DNA from: Diphasiastrum complanatum
Lineage: Eukaryota > Streptophyta > Lycopodiopsida > Lycopodiales > Lycopodiaceae
DNA: 64,000 nt
NCBI GenBank assembly: GCA_029204225.1
Contig: CM055097.1
Location: 56,636,699-56,700,698, forward strand
Direction of reading: 5' to 3'
Shown: positions 46,675-58,088 of the stretch, piece after piece
Numbering within the stretch: position 1 is the stretch's first letter
Layout: every line of letters begins with the position of its first letter
The notes under the pieces: generated by a model
The model's database searches: none
What the model was told of the DNA's origin: nothing
What the model saw: only the letters and a program-made list of their open reading frames with translations
Made by a program: the position numbers and the translations under genes

Positions 46675-47553
46675 CACAAGAAAAATATGAAATGCTCCTA
46701 CATAGGAAAATTGTAAAATTTCCTAGTTATAGACGATTAACACTGTCTCAATTAATTTTGGACTTTCCCAAACTCCATTTTGAGAAATGAACTCAAGAAT
46801 TTAAAGCACACCAAATTAAACATATTTTTGATATAATTAATACTTTGATTAATCCATCTAAATTGGTATCATCTAATAATAAAAACATCGTTCAAATTAA
46901 CAATACTTTGAGTATAATTGCAACAATATGATGACTAGTGTCTGAATATATTCAAACATCTTATGCGATATTTTGAAACTAATTTTGAATCTCACATTCA
47001 AATGAAAATATTCAAACACAACTCATTTTGAATCTCACATTAAAATGAAAATATTTAAACATCTTATAAGACATTGAATAAACATCCATAACAACTGGTT
47101 TTTAAAATGAGTTTGTCTATTATATTGTGGAAAATGACGATAACAGCCCCTACTTCCTGGGGCATTTACAATCTATTACAAAAGATATGCATTTATGCAT
47201 TGTCCTAAGTATTATCTGAACCTGAATCTAATTCCACGTCGTCAAGACCACATCCCTTGACTGCTGTTCTCCGGAAGACTGGCTTTTAGAACTGTAAGAT
47301 CTTACAACATCGAGATAAGACTTAGTCACCCCGATGTTTTTCGGAGTGTTGACGCATATAAGTTTGCGACCCATGACATTTAATAACGGCGCCACACAGT
47401 AAGATAACCTGAACAAGCAAACTGACCATTCAGGAGCAGAGAAAGACTCGACAATGGAGTTGATGCCTTCTCAATGTTTTGCTTTGTTTTAAGCAGTCAG
47501 GCTACAAGTCACAAATTTTTTAGGCACCTTCCCTTGGTCGCTAAAACACAGAC
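46675..47553. other. No gene recognised
   Basis: AT-rich with three diverged copies of AATTTTGAATCTCACATTCAAATGAAAATATT (46978-47060). A CACATCCCTTGACTGC region (47248 on) begins a more GC-balanced stretch that may belong to the decayed unit to the right. Confidence 0.5.
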
Positions 47554-50101
47554 TCAAAAATTAAGTTTACTATGCACACAGGCGCTCAAATTACTTGGTG
47601 CATCAGCATTATACAAGACATATAGAACAGGTTGCAAATTTTGCATTTGCACTCCACCCTGTTGTAGAGGGGTAGCAAGCTTGTAATAACCCTCAAATAT
47701 CAAGAGTTTTATGTCATGCATTGATTTTAAGCTTCCCTTGACTCCCTCTTTAATACTTTGTTCCAAAAATAGTACAATAACACACAATTTGTGTTCTGCC
47801 ATGAGGGTGGCCAGAAAGTGTCGCACCAATGTAGTGATGTGGCTTGAACTAATCTACTCGATATTATAAAAAATGTACAGTGTGGGACTCTCCCAAGTAG
47901 ATGAATAAACGGCCATGAAGTTCGATTCATCGACCCCACAACAAATTGCTTCATTTCCTTTGGAGGTCTTCACTTTGCAAAAAAATCTCCAAGAAGTGCC
48001 AGTGTTGCTCCCTGCATGAATTTGTCTCTGACTTATTTTTTATTTTATTTATTTTTAACAAATTGTGCTAAATAGAGTGGTATGGCAGTCTGCAGCTTAA
48101 ATGATATGCTTCTGCAGTTGCTTGTAGCCGCTCTAATCCAATCATGGGCAGACTTTTTGTTGATAGACGAGGATAGGCACTTTATTGTCTCTTTGTCATA
48201 CTACACATCTGCTAGCAGATCATTCTTTAAAGAAATCAAGAACTTTACAACATGCAGAGTTGTTGTTTCCTTGACAATTGTCGTCACACCATCTTCAATG
48301 TATTTTTCTCTATTTTTTTTGCCAAAATACAACTGGCCCTCCAAGAGTTTTTTGCATACCTTCATACAAATTGGGTTAGGCAAGTACCGCAGCGATCTGA
48401 AAAATCTTACAGTGATTGGAATGGTCTTTTGACGTTGTGGTGCAAAAGCTGGCTCATCGTATGGAAGAGACCTAGCCACATAACGCTTCATAACTTCCAA
48501 GTAGTTATTAAACACGTCATCCGAACGCAACAAGATAATGGTATACTCCTCAAAGGTTTGATACAAAGTCTTCAATGGCAACCTTCCCTTCAATGTGCCA
48601 ACGAGTTGACTACCGAGAATGCCTGACAATCCTTGATAAAATTGGGCCATTCTTTTGCTCGTCTCTTAATCCAGCTTCACTCCTTTGATGTATCGAGACC
48701 TGTCCAACGAGATTTAGAGCTCCCGTGCACACTCCATTATTTTAGCCAGGTTGCTCCTTTTACATTTGCTCTCAGGTTCATAATTCAACCTGTTGGACTC
48801 CAATATGTAGCGGGGCGTGCTTTTATATCTACAAATATACGCATGCACATATGCAAATAGCCTACGTATAGTTGGCTATGAAGATTACCGGTTCTAACTA
48901 TATTGCGATCAACGCTATCTCATTACAGGCACAGCAAAAATGCTGGCCATCAATAGGTTCAAAAGTACAATGAGATAAAAACCTATCTTTGCATAGCCCA
49001 TCTAATCTGGAACCTTCATTGGAGTCCGTCTCTTTTGGATACAACTCTAAATACAATTGCGCTGCTTCCAGCATATCCACATGTTTGAATTCACGATACA
49101 TCTTTAAAAATTTCTCTGGACTTTCGAACAAAACCTCAGGTCCATCTCCACTCTTAAAAGAAATCGGCCACACTGTGACATTGATGGAAGTAGGTGTAAG
49201 CCCATTTGTCATGCAAACTGATTGATACAACTGCTCAGCAAAAGAAAAATCAAGGGCACGTTGGTTTGTAAAAAGCGAGGCTTGACAAATATTCTTTGAC
49301 TCAATTCGATACATATGCTTGCCCCAAACGTAACCAACATCATCAAAGGAATATGCATCAAGATTGACATTTGTTTCCTCCTCAAACTCACCCAATGCAT
49401 CATCATTATCGGAGGATGATACAATGTCATAGAGGCCTCCAGATATTGTTCCAATCATATCAACCCTTGGCTCTAGTGGACGTTTTCCAGCCTGTCCAAT
49501 CGGCCTGGCTGTCTTTTGACCAACAAAAATTTTGCCTTCTGGGTGGCGTCGTTTTGATGTAACTTTTCTACCTCCAGATAGAATTGGAGCTGAGGATGGT
49601 GTCTGTTCTGTCTCAGAGAATAATACCACTTATGTTCCTCTCAGCTCACTAACTACGGCCGTGGCAATTTCAACTGTCTCCATCATTGTTTCTTCACGTT
49701 CTCGCATCATTTCATGCAAGTTTTGAAGAGCAATCATCCCATCGAGTAAATTTCCATGATATCTACGCAATGCACCAGTTGAGTCATGAATTTCGGGTGC
49801 CTCCGTATAATGCACTATATCCGAGCAATACAGAACAAAATGGCGTTCTTCTCCATTAGACCCCGAGTCATGAATTCAACCCTTTCAATCAGCATGGCTT
49901 CAGACATTATAATTGCCCGCATCACAACATCTTCCATCGAAAATCTAGGCTCATCAACCGATACTTTGGAGACAATGACAAAGACTTTCATGTACTGGCC
50001 ACTGGAACTAGGCTTCTAAACAATTTTACATGCCTTTGTAAAGAAAATTGGATTCGTATCACCAACGAGCATGAGGACAGTCTCTTCTGCTGCGTAGAAA
50101 G
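47554..50101 (-). pseudogene. Decayed, unrecognised protein-coding unit (several ORFs)
   Basis: Several long minus-strand frames follow one another with few stops: 50072-49820 (start MLVGDTNPIFFTKACK; later FMTRGLMEKNAILFC), 49815-49630 (STGALRRYHGNLLDGMIALQ, then a coiled-coil-like LHEMMREREETMMETVEIAT), 49629-48898 (243 codons; acidic patch SSSDNDDALGEFEEETNVNL, then FSFAEQLYQSVCMTNGL), about 48790-48201 (YQGLSGILGSQLVGTLKGRL, RSLRYLPNPICMKVCKKLLE), and 47954-47554. They are separated by single stops or frameshifts, which suggests one long ancestral protein of about 700-800 residues. I cannot assign a family. It could be an old element gene, a host gene or a virus-derived gene. Confidence 0.5.
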
Positions 50102-50103
50102 CC

Positions 50104-50191
50104 GGACTAGCAGTACATTCTTACTAAAGATAAGCATAAATCTGCATCGTAACTTATTCATGGATCAGATAGTGCATTGCAGTTTGTTAGC
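50104..50191. repeat. Duplicated segment copy C, left part
   Basis: GGACTAGCAGTACATTC through CAGTTTGTTAGC equals 893-981 of copy A with few changes. It is cut off from the rest of copy C (54784 onward) by the copia element. Confidence 0.9.
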
Positions 50192-50505
50192 TGATAAGGA
50201 TCTTTCTAGATAGATTACAATTCACAGCGGAGCACTACGGCCATAGTCAGTAGTGGTTAGTCAAAAGCGGTTTCTTGTCATGTGAAGCGAAAGCCCTAGA
50301 ATAGAAAGTTCTTGGCACGTAACTAAGTAGCGTATATGTATGAGTTCTGTTTTTGTAATACATGCATGATTTTTGTGAATGCTCTATGCTTTTCTGTCTT
50401 CTGTGGATTGATTCTCTTGAGTACTGTGAATTATCTTGATCTTGCTTTATCATTTGCAAACACACTTGTCAATTGATTTGTTGCAACACCGAGGATAATC
50501 CATCA
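50192..50505 (+). repeat. 5' LTR of the scrambled copia
   Basis: 314 bp, TGATAAGGATC to GATAATCCATCA. I do not find a standard initiator-tRNA primer site right after it (AAGATTATGGGCC follows), consistent with rearranged internal sequence. Confidence 0.95.
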
Positions 50506-50589
50506 AAGATTATGGGCCCACTTGCTCGGTAGATTAAGGATCTGTGGGATGCGTGAGTTTGGAATTATCAGAAGGACGATTGATCGTGA

Positions 50590-51545
50590 ATTGGGAGGAA
50601 GGCAATCGGATGTAGATGGGTATACAAGGTGAAACACGATGCAGGAGGAGGCATAGAGAGATTCAAGGCGAGGCTCATAGCAAAGGGCTATGCAGAGGTA
50701 GAGGGTATGGATTTTGAGGAGACATTTGCCCCAGTAGCTAGAATTGGGTCAATACCAATGTTGTTGGCAAGGGCAATTGCCTGTAATCACAAGGTAGATC
50801 ACATGGATGTGAAAATGGCTATTCTGAATGGTACACTACAGGATAAAGTCTACATGTGGCAGCCAAAGGGTTTCAAAGAAAAGGGAGACAAGGTCTGCAG
50901 GTTGAAGAAAGCCATATATGGGCTTAGCAAGCCTCGAGAGTATGGTACGAGAGGATAGAATCCTACTTCATAGAAAAGGGGTTCAAAAGATGTGCTTCAG
51001 ACAACAGTGTCTTCTACAAGGAGGAATAGGGGAGAACTTTAGCTATAGCATTGTACATGGATGACATGATTCTGATAGGGAACAACCCTCAATCAATGAA
51101 CGCATGCAAGGGAGATCACGGTAATGAATTCGAGATGAAAGATCTGGGGGAGTTGCACTACTGCTTAGGGATACATGTGAGAAGGAACAGGGATTCCAAA
51201 GGAATGTGGCTATCACAGGAAAGATATATCAATGATATAATCAAAAGGTATGGAATGTCGGAATCAAATGCACTAGGAACACCTTTGGATCCGGGAACGA
51301 GATTGAGCACAAAGATGTCTGTGTTGAGCAATGAGGAAAGAGGGCAGATGGATAAATGTCCATACAGGAGCATGATAGGATTGATAATGTATGTGATGTT
51401 ATGTACCCGACCTGATGTAGCAACGGCTGTGGGGCAACTGAGCAGATTCTGTGAGAACCCTGGGATCGAACACTGGAGAGCATGCAAACGGGTGATCAGA
51501 TATCTGAAGGGCATGACCAATCACGCCTTACACTACAACAACTCA
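50590..51545 (+). pseudogene. Copia reverse transcriptase, first (misplaced) copy
   Basis: Directly behind the LTR: VYKVKHDAGGGIERFKARLI, KGYAEVEGMDFEETFAPVAR, KKAIYGLSKP, then after a frameshift ALYMDDMILIGNN (YMDD) and FEMKDLGELHYCLGIHVRRN. It ends at HYNNSE just before the RNase H. In a normal copia this would be near the 3' end. It is a duplicate of 53316-53970; the second copy has lost about 20 bases after YVDDMI that this copy retains. Confidence 0.85.
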
Positions 51546-51610
51546 GAGGCGACTGTCGAGTTAGGAAAAGATGAGAGTGAGTTCGAAAGATCGAGAGGCG
51601 CTCATACAAG

Positions 51611-52595
51611 ATGGCGACAGATAACGGGTTTGACTTCAGAATGATAGAGTGCCTTGATGGAACGAGCTATTCTGCATGGAGCTAGAAACTCAAGATCATC
51701 CTGAGAGAGAAGAGACTGTGGGAGGTCGTCGACGAAACTGAAGTGGTTGAGCTCGACGAGGAAGGGATCCCGAAGAACGTGAATCAAGCCGATATTGTAA
51801 ACCAGAAAAAAACACAGGGTTACATGATGTTGTGCATGGCGTTAGGGGATGCAACTGTATCACAGGTCCGGGATACTAAAACAGCCAAGGGAGTGTGGTA
51901 TCTGCTGAGAAAAATGTATGAGACAGTGGGGTTCTCAAGCATTTTAACCTTGCACAGGCAGCTAAGCACGCTGAAGATGATGGAAGGGGACCTGATGATG
52001 CCCATATTGACAAGATCAAGAGCATCTGGAGACAGATGAGGTGGCACGTGTGATACTAGACAAGAGACAGTTAGTATATACCCTGATCACGAGCTTGCCA
52101 CAAGTTATGATCCTCTCATTATGACATTGGACAGATTCGAGGAACGGTTGGATCTTGAATATTTAGCAAGAAGGTTGTTACAGGAAGAAGCCCGGAGAAA
52201 GGTAAATCCACCTACAGAAGAGATGGCCATGATATCCAATTTCAAGAAGACATTTCAAGGAAAGAAAGCAACTAAGCACAAATCAGGGAGGAAACAAGCC
52301 CTGGAGCGACAATAAGAAGGTGAGAACCGACAAGAAATGCTTTTATTGTGATCAACCTGGACATTTTATTCGGGATTGCCAGAAGAAAAAGGAGGATCAG
52401 AAGAGGGGTGAGAGCTCACAGGCCAACCTGGTCGAAGAAGAGAAAACGGAAGAGCTACCCGAAGTCTATGGATTAATGAAACTGATCAAAGAACAGAGTG
52501 GAAGCTCAAGCAATCCATCTGGAGACAACAACAAATGTGTGGTGAGACTCGATGGAGATAATCAACAAGATGCAATCTTCACAGACACCTGTTAG
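51611..52595 (+). pseudogene. Copia gag with zinc knuckle
   Basis: Starts MATDNGFDFRMIECLDGTSY at 51611, has a TAG at 51683-51685, then KLKIILREKRLWEVVDE and TAKGVWYLLRKMYETVGFSS, the copia Gag core. After a frameshift near 52020 come the LEYLARRLLQEEARRK region and the intact zinc knuckle CFYCDQPGHFIRDC (52335-52380). This is the normal gag start, preceded by a leader (51546-51610), and shows that the RT copy to its left is misplaced. Confidence 0.85.
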
Positions 52596-53033
52596 TACGT
52601 GGATTCTGGAGCAAGTACCCATATGACGTTTGAACAGAAGGGGTTCATCACATATGAACTCATGACAAGGAAGAGAGAGATCACAGTTGGAGATCGAGGC
52701 AGGGCAGATGTGGTGGGCATCAGGTCAATGGTTGTATGGTTAGGAAAGGGAAGAGAGTTGATCATACAAGAAGTTCTACATGTGCCAAATTTAGCGAAGA
52801 ATCTGATCTTGGTTGGGTCACTCACAGACAAGAGAATGGAGGTTTTTTTTTTAAAGATAGGGGTGCATGATCAAAAGAAAAAGCCAGGCCTTTGACAGTT
52901 TCAAGGCTTTCAAGGCACTGGTTGAGAATCAAACTGGGGGAAGAATCAAGGTGCTGAGATGTGATAATGGAAGCGAGTATGGCAGCAAGGAATTCGATTA
53001 TTTCTGCAGCTTGAATGGGATCAAGAGAGAATT
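52596..53033 (+). pseudogene. Copia protease and partial integrase
   Basis: YVDSGASTHMTFEQKGFIT is the aspartic protease site; LIIQEVLHVPNLAKNLILVG its end. After a run of T (52844-52853) the sequence jumps into the middle of the integrase: FKALVENQTGGRIKVLRCDN with the second catalytic Asp. The pre-integrase zinc finger and first Asp are missing, and after REFTMPF (53033) the strand switches. Confidence 0.8.
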
Positions 53034-53295
53034 CACCATGCCCTTCCATTTCTTCGCCCATAGCGGATTGCCATTGCAACTTGTCCTCACTGGCACATGC
53101 TTCCTTGTAGCTCCTCGACTCCACGTAGTGCTTCTCTGCTAGCATAACCATGTCCTTCAATCTCTGTGGGACTCTTCTCGCTCTGGTGGATCGTCTCAGT
53201 TCTGGCTCCTCTTTCGGGACTGTCTCCTCTGCATGGTCATCTCTATCTTCTGAGGTTGATCTGTCGCCTTCTTGTAATGCCCGTGAGTTCCGTTT
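53034..53295 (-). pseudogene. Inverted copia pol fragment (pre-RT region)
   Basis: Only here does the minus strand read as copia: LRRSTRARRVPQRLKDMVML, then SYKEACASEDKLQWQSAMGE, the segment between integrase and reverse transcriptase. It is flanked on both sides by plus-strand pol, so a piece of about 260 bases was inverted inside the element. Confidence 0.85.
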
Positions 53296-53315
53296 GAGCG
53301 CAGCCAGAGAGTTTC

Positions 53316-54456
53316 GTAGAAAAGGGAGACAAGGTCTGCAGGTTGAAGAAAGCCATATATGGGCTTAAGCAAGCCTCGAGAGTATGGTACGAGAGGATAG
53401 AATCCTACTTCATAGAAAAGGGGTTCAAGAGATGTGCTTCAGACAACAGTGTCTTCTACAAGGAGGACTATGGGAGAACTTTAGTTATAGCATTGTACGT
53501 GGATGACATGATCAATTGATGAAGGCATGCAAGGGAGATCTTAGTCATGAATTCGAGATGAAAGATCTGGGGGAGTTGCACTACTGCTTAGGGATACATG
53601 TGAGAAGGAACAGGGATTCCAGAGGAATGTGGCTATCACAGGAAAGATATATCAATGATATAATCAAAAGGTATGGAATGTCGAAATCAAATGCACTAGG
53701 AACACCTTTGGATCCGGGAACGAGATTGAGCACAAAGATGTCTGTGTTGAGCAATGAGGAAAGAGGGCAGATGGATAAATGTCCATACAGGAGCATGATA
53801 GGATCGATAATGTATGTGATGTTATGTGCCCGACTTGATGTAGCAGCAGATGTGGGACAACTGAGCAGATTCTGTGCGAACCCTGGGATCGAACACTGGA
53901 GAGCATGCAAACGGGTGATAAGATATCTGAAGGGCATGACCAATCACACCTTACACTACAACAACTCAGGAGGGGAGATATTAGGACATGCGGACTCAGA
54001 CTGGGGAGGGGATGTCAATGATCGAAAATCGACCAGCGGGTATGTGTTCATTATGAATGCTGCTGCCATAAGCTGGGGAAGTATCAAACAGAAATCGATG
54101 GCTTTGTCATCGACAGAGGCAGAATACATCAGCTTGTGTCAGGGAGCAAAGGAGTACGTCTGGATGAAGAACTTTTTCAGAGAAATTGGCATAGACACGA
54201 AGGGAATGGTCATGAAGAATGACAACCAAGGATGTATTTTCTTGTGCAAGAATGGAGGTTTCCACAAGAGAAGCAAACATATCAGAATGCAGTACCATTT
54301 CGTCAAGGATCTGGTACAGAAGAATGAAATAAGCCTATAATATTGTCCCACCAAGGACATGGCTGCTGACATGATGACCAAGGCTTTGAGCAAAGATAGA
54401 TTTGTAATGTTGAGAGATAAGATAGGATTACATACAGTTGCTCCACCATGAATTGA
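53316..54456 (+). pseudogene. Copia reverse transcriptase end and RNase H, second copy
   Basis: KGDKVCRLKKAIYGLKQASR, ALYVDDMI, then a 20-base deletion and frameshift, then the open frame 53516-54340 with FEMKDLGELHYCLGIHVRRN, RNase H HADSDWGGDVNDRKSTSGYV, LSSTEAEYISLCQGAKEYVW and SKHIRMQYHFVKDLV. After a stop at 54340 comes CPTKDMAADMMTKALSKDRF, the normal copia end, then the purine tract. This copy is in the expected place. Confidence 0.88.
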
Positions 54457-54465
54457 GTTGGGGAT

Positions 54466-54778
54466 TGATAAGGATCTTTCTAGATAGATTACAATTCACG
54501 GTGGAGCACTACGGCCATAGTCAGTAGCTGTTAGTTAAAGCGGTTTCTTGTCATGTGAAGCGGAAGCCCTAGAATAGAAAGTTCTTGGCACGTAACTAAG
54601 TAGCATATATGTACGTGTTATGTTTTTGTAATACATGCAAGATTTTTGTGAATGCTCTATGCTTTTGTGTCTTCTGTGGATTGATTCTCTTGAGTGCTGT
54701 GAATTATCTTGATCTTGCTTTATCATTTGCAAACACACTTGTCAATTGATTTGTTGCAACAGCGAGGATAATCCATCA
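54466..54778 (+). repeat. 3' LTR of the scrambled copia
   Basis: 313 bp, about a dozen differences from the 5' LTR by eye. Followed by the target duplicate TTAGC and then by copy C sequence. Confidence 0.95.
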
Positions 54779-54783
54779 TTAGC

Positions 54784-57124
54784 AAAGATAAGCTAATTTT
54801 GTAATCAGTAATTTGCCATTCTTTGAATCTGATAGTGCAACCCAACTGGCATGCAATCATCCTTTCTAATCTGCAATCCAGCAATGCTGTTCTGATGCAG
54901 AATCGTCAGAAGCGAAGCATCGGGCAAGCAAGCCTAGAGTTGGCGCCAAAAGGTGGATTAGAGATAGTTGTGGAGAAAAAGGACACCCAAATCTCTGTAT
55001 ATGCTTATGTGCTTTGTTTTCTACGAAGATATGATAAGATTTGTTCATCACACTCAGTGTTTTTCGTTACAGCTTGTCTGTTGTGAGTATCTGATAGGAT
55101 TAAGTTTTTTATCTAATTTTAAACAGGTTGCTTCATGCTTGAATAATGTAGGATGTTCGTGCATCAATGACTTGGATGGGTGCAGCAAGGCTTTTCATGT
55201 GTGGTCTCTATTGCTAATGCAGGTGACATAGATTTGAATCGCATGAGTGCAGGTGGAACAATTTCCTAGATGAAAAAAAAGATGCTTTTTCCTAGTTGCA
55301 ATTGAACACAACTAGCAGATCTAGTTGTGCGTGCTGTGTGCATAAAAGAAATCAGGAGAGATCTCAAAATGCGCTGGATTAAGCAATTCTGGACAAGCCA
55401 GCATGAAGTAAAACAACAACCATTGAGCATAATGTCCAATATTGTTACACACTCAACCAAAAGAAAGGCAGGTATCTACGCATCAGACGTCGCCGGACAA
55501 CACAATCACAATCACGTAATACAAAACCATAATGTTTATCATATTATCATAGCAGCAACATCATTACGATTAAGTAATCCGATCACAACTATGTGATCCA
55601 ACAGCATCGCACTAGTCTTAACAACGGCATTCACTAGACTATTATAACAAGCTTCTTCGTCATTTATAGCACAAATGACATGAGGAAGCATATGCCGATT
55701 TCATAGAATAAGATGCAGATAACTATGGATCCTATTCCCAACATCCAGTCCCCTGACCAGGCACAGTGACGCTCTTGATAGGGTTAGCTTCGACAACACC
55801 CAGCCACTTTTCATGCTTATCGTAGAAGCTGACAATGAATTTATCGTGTTCCGTCGTGAACTGGAAGCTAACCGTGTTATTGTGTAGCTCATGCAGGTTG
55901 TCGGTGTACAATGTGCCGGTAATCGTCTCCAGTACAGCAGAACTAGTGTCAACTATGGCAGAGCCTGCAAAAGTTTTGCTCTCGTCATGTATTTTGAGAG
56001 CCAGGAGCTTGATGCCGCTCACTGCCTCTCCATGGACATGACCCTGATAAAGGTACTTTTTGCTTACTTGGTCTTGCGCCATGCTTGAAATTAAAGTTGA
56101 ATGGGTTTGAGGGATGAGCTTCAAGCGAGAGTAGTAGCAGTACCGACGACTCCTGAGAGACCAGCGAGTGAGTGTGAGAGTTGTCACTCCTGAGATGAGA
56201 CGAGTGAGTGAATGAGTGAGTGAGATCAGGCTATAAACTGCGTGAAGAAGAATAAACTTTTTGTAAAATGATGCTAGATAAAGAAGAATAAACTTTTGAG
56301 AAAGATGTTGCACGATCGATAAAGAAGAATAAACTTTAAGTAAAATATGTTTGAAAAAATAGATGCTACACTATTCTCGAAGAAGCCAAAACTTTATTCA
56401 CGAAGATATACTTAGATGCTACACTAACCAGAACAAACTCTATTAAGTAAGAATAAACACGCTTGGAAGAAAGTAGATGCTGGATGAAAATCGCAGGCTT
56501 TAACTAGGATAGCTTCAAATGCCCTTCCACTCTTTGCCACACTCTCTAGTCATATTCCAAATGGTGAATGAGAGAGAAATATATATCACATTGGGCCGAT
56601 CTGAATACAATAGCATAGATATGCAAGATAAAAAATGGGCCCACATTATCTCTGGGCATTCAAAATGTAGACTCATGTCTATCCATGGCCGCAAAATCAC
56701 AAATATTGCAAAAGGCATCAATCTTGAATGTGCATGACAGACAAGATGAGAGCCTATACAATTTTCAAAATTGAGATAGATTCATCATTGGTAGTCAACA
56801 CACATTTTGCAATCCAAAGTGTGTGCTCAAATTTTGAAAAAATAGGTTTGATGAGGGGGAACCATCCTTGACATGCAAAGATCTGTATTTTTTTGTGTTT
56901 TAGAATGTTTGGACTTTACTAGAGCAGCTGCAATATATTCATCTACCAATAGGCAATTTGAGTTTTTCAAGTATTGGCTTTTGGTAAATCTTACCTTGAT
57001 GTGCATTGATGACGAACCAAAGCTAAAATCCACTCTAATAATTTGCTGTCTTCTTTCAATAAGGGCTATTCTACTAGATATACTATGTGCACACAATTGA
57101 GATCCACTATAACATATTTTTTGA
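54784..57124. repeat. Duplicated segment copy C, right part
   Basis: Equals 982-3142 of copy A, with the copia removed. It contains gene C and its upstream motifs, and passes a nearly absent GA microsatellite (about 56569-56578) into the 0.7-kb repeat. Confidence 0.9.
55732..56082 (-). CDS. Small unrecognised protein, copy C (116 aa)
   Basis: Third copy of the unknown protein, ATG at 56082. It shares the early stop of copy A (ending CWE), so A and C descend from one truncated ancestor or one has converted the other. Differences from A are few: KTFAGS for KNFAGS and FQFTTEHDK for FKFKTEHDK. The frame is intact. Its downstream flank is separated from 50104-50191 by the 4.6-kb copia, which lies roughly 950 bases beyond the stop codon, so the gene itself is undisturbed. 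No known family recognised. Confidence 0.7.
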   Translation of the reverse strand: MAQDQVSKKYLYQGHVHGEAVSGIKLLALKIHDESKTFAGSAIVDTSSAVLETITGTLYTDNLHELHNNTVSFQFTTEHDKFIVSFYDKHEKWLGVVEANPIKSVTVPGQGTGCWE

Positions 57125-57960
57125 AATTGGAAAGTTGCTCTAGATACAAAAATGCCAATACATGCTATCTTGTTGTTTTTACTTAGTTTTTCATTTGTAA
57201 CATCGTATGGTACTTTTACCATGTCACAATGCTAATAAAAAATCGTTATCAATTGGTCTGAATATGGTCACTTGAGTTTGTAATCACATTCAATTGATTT
57301 GAGAACAATAACATCAACTTGCAAGATTAAGAATGGGCCCACAAAATCTCTAGAAATTCAAAATACGGATCAAATATATCTCTGCCCGCAAAATCCCGCA
57401 TCCATAGATAATCGTTCTCGAATGTGAATGTATTGACACATAGTGTGGTGCAAGGTGAGAGTCTATAAAAATTTCAAAATTTGTAACTAACACTCATTAT
57501 GATGTGCTCACATTTTACAATCCAAGCGCATGTGCTCAAATTTTCAAAATAGGTTGTTGAGGTGAAACCATCTCAAACATTTGCGCTTTTTTGTTTTTTA
57601 TAATGTTTGGACTTGAGTAGAACGTCAAGATATTCATCTACCAAAAAAAGGCAACTAGAGTTTTTCACGGATTGGCTTATAGTAAATCTTGTCTCTTACG
57701 TGCATCAATAATGAACCAAAGCTAAAATCTACACTCACAATTTGCTCTCTTTTTTCAATGAGGATTTTAAAAAATACTAAGTACACACACACAATTGAGA
57801 TATTTTGTAACATATTTTTGAAACTAGAAAGTTGCACTAGATACAAAAACACACGTTATATGCTATCTTGTTTTTCATTAAGTTTTGCATTTGTAACATC
57901 AAATGATACACAAACATTTTCACAAATTCACACACACACACAATAAAACCAAAACCAAAA
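56570..57960. repeat. Two tandem units of the 0.7-kb repeat
   Basis: Unit 1 is about 56570-57230 and unit 2 about 57231-57960. Both contain, in order, GATTTGCAAGAT-like, AATGGGCCCACA, TTTTCAAAATT, AATGTTTGGACTT, ATATTCATCTACC, TTGGCTT-TAGTAAATCTT and GAACCAAAGCTAAAATC. The units are well diverged. Unit 2 ends in CA and CT microsatellites. Confidence 0.8.
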
Positions 57961-57962
57961 CA

Positions 57963-57965
<3 letters not shown>

Positions 57966-58046
<81 letters not shown>

Positions 58047-58088
58047 TAAATAATTTCACAAATTCACACACACACACACACACACACA
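57966..58088. repeat. (CT)n and (CA)n microsatellites
   Basis: CT run 57966-58046 with one interrupting G, then (CA)12 at 58065-58088. CA tracts also precede it at 57931-57942. The TG/GA pair at 10671-10924 is the inverted counterpart. Confidence 0.95.

Larger units (their letters stand above)
50192..54778 (+). mobile_element. Copia element with intact ends and scrambled interior
   Basis: LTRs 50192-50505 (314 bp) and 54466-54778 (313 bp) begin TGATAAGG and end CCATCA. The target duplication is TTAGC (50187-50191 and 54779-54783), and the empty site is visible at 977-981. The interior order is RT part, leader, gag, protease, integrase part, an inverted pol piece, then RT-RNase H. The RT region is therefore present twice, 50.6-51.5 kb and 53.3-54.0 kb, nearly identical. 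The purine tract AGTTGGGGAT precedes the right LTR. Confidence 0.95.
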
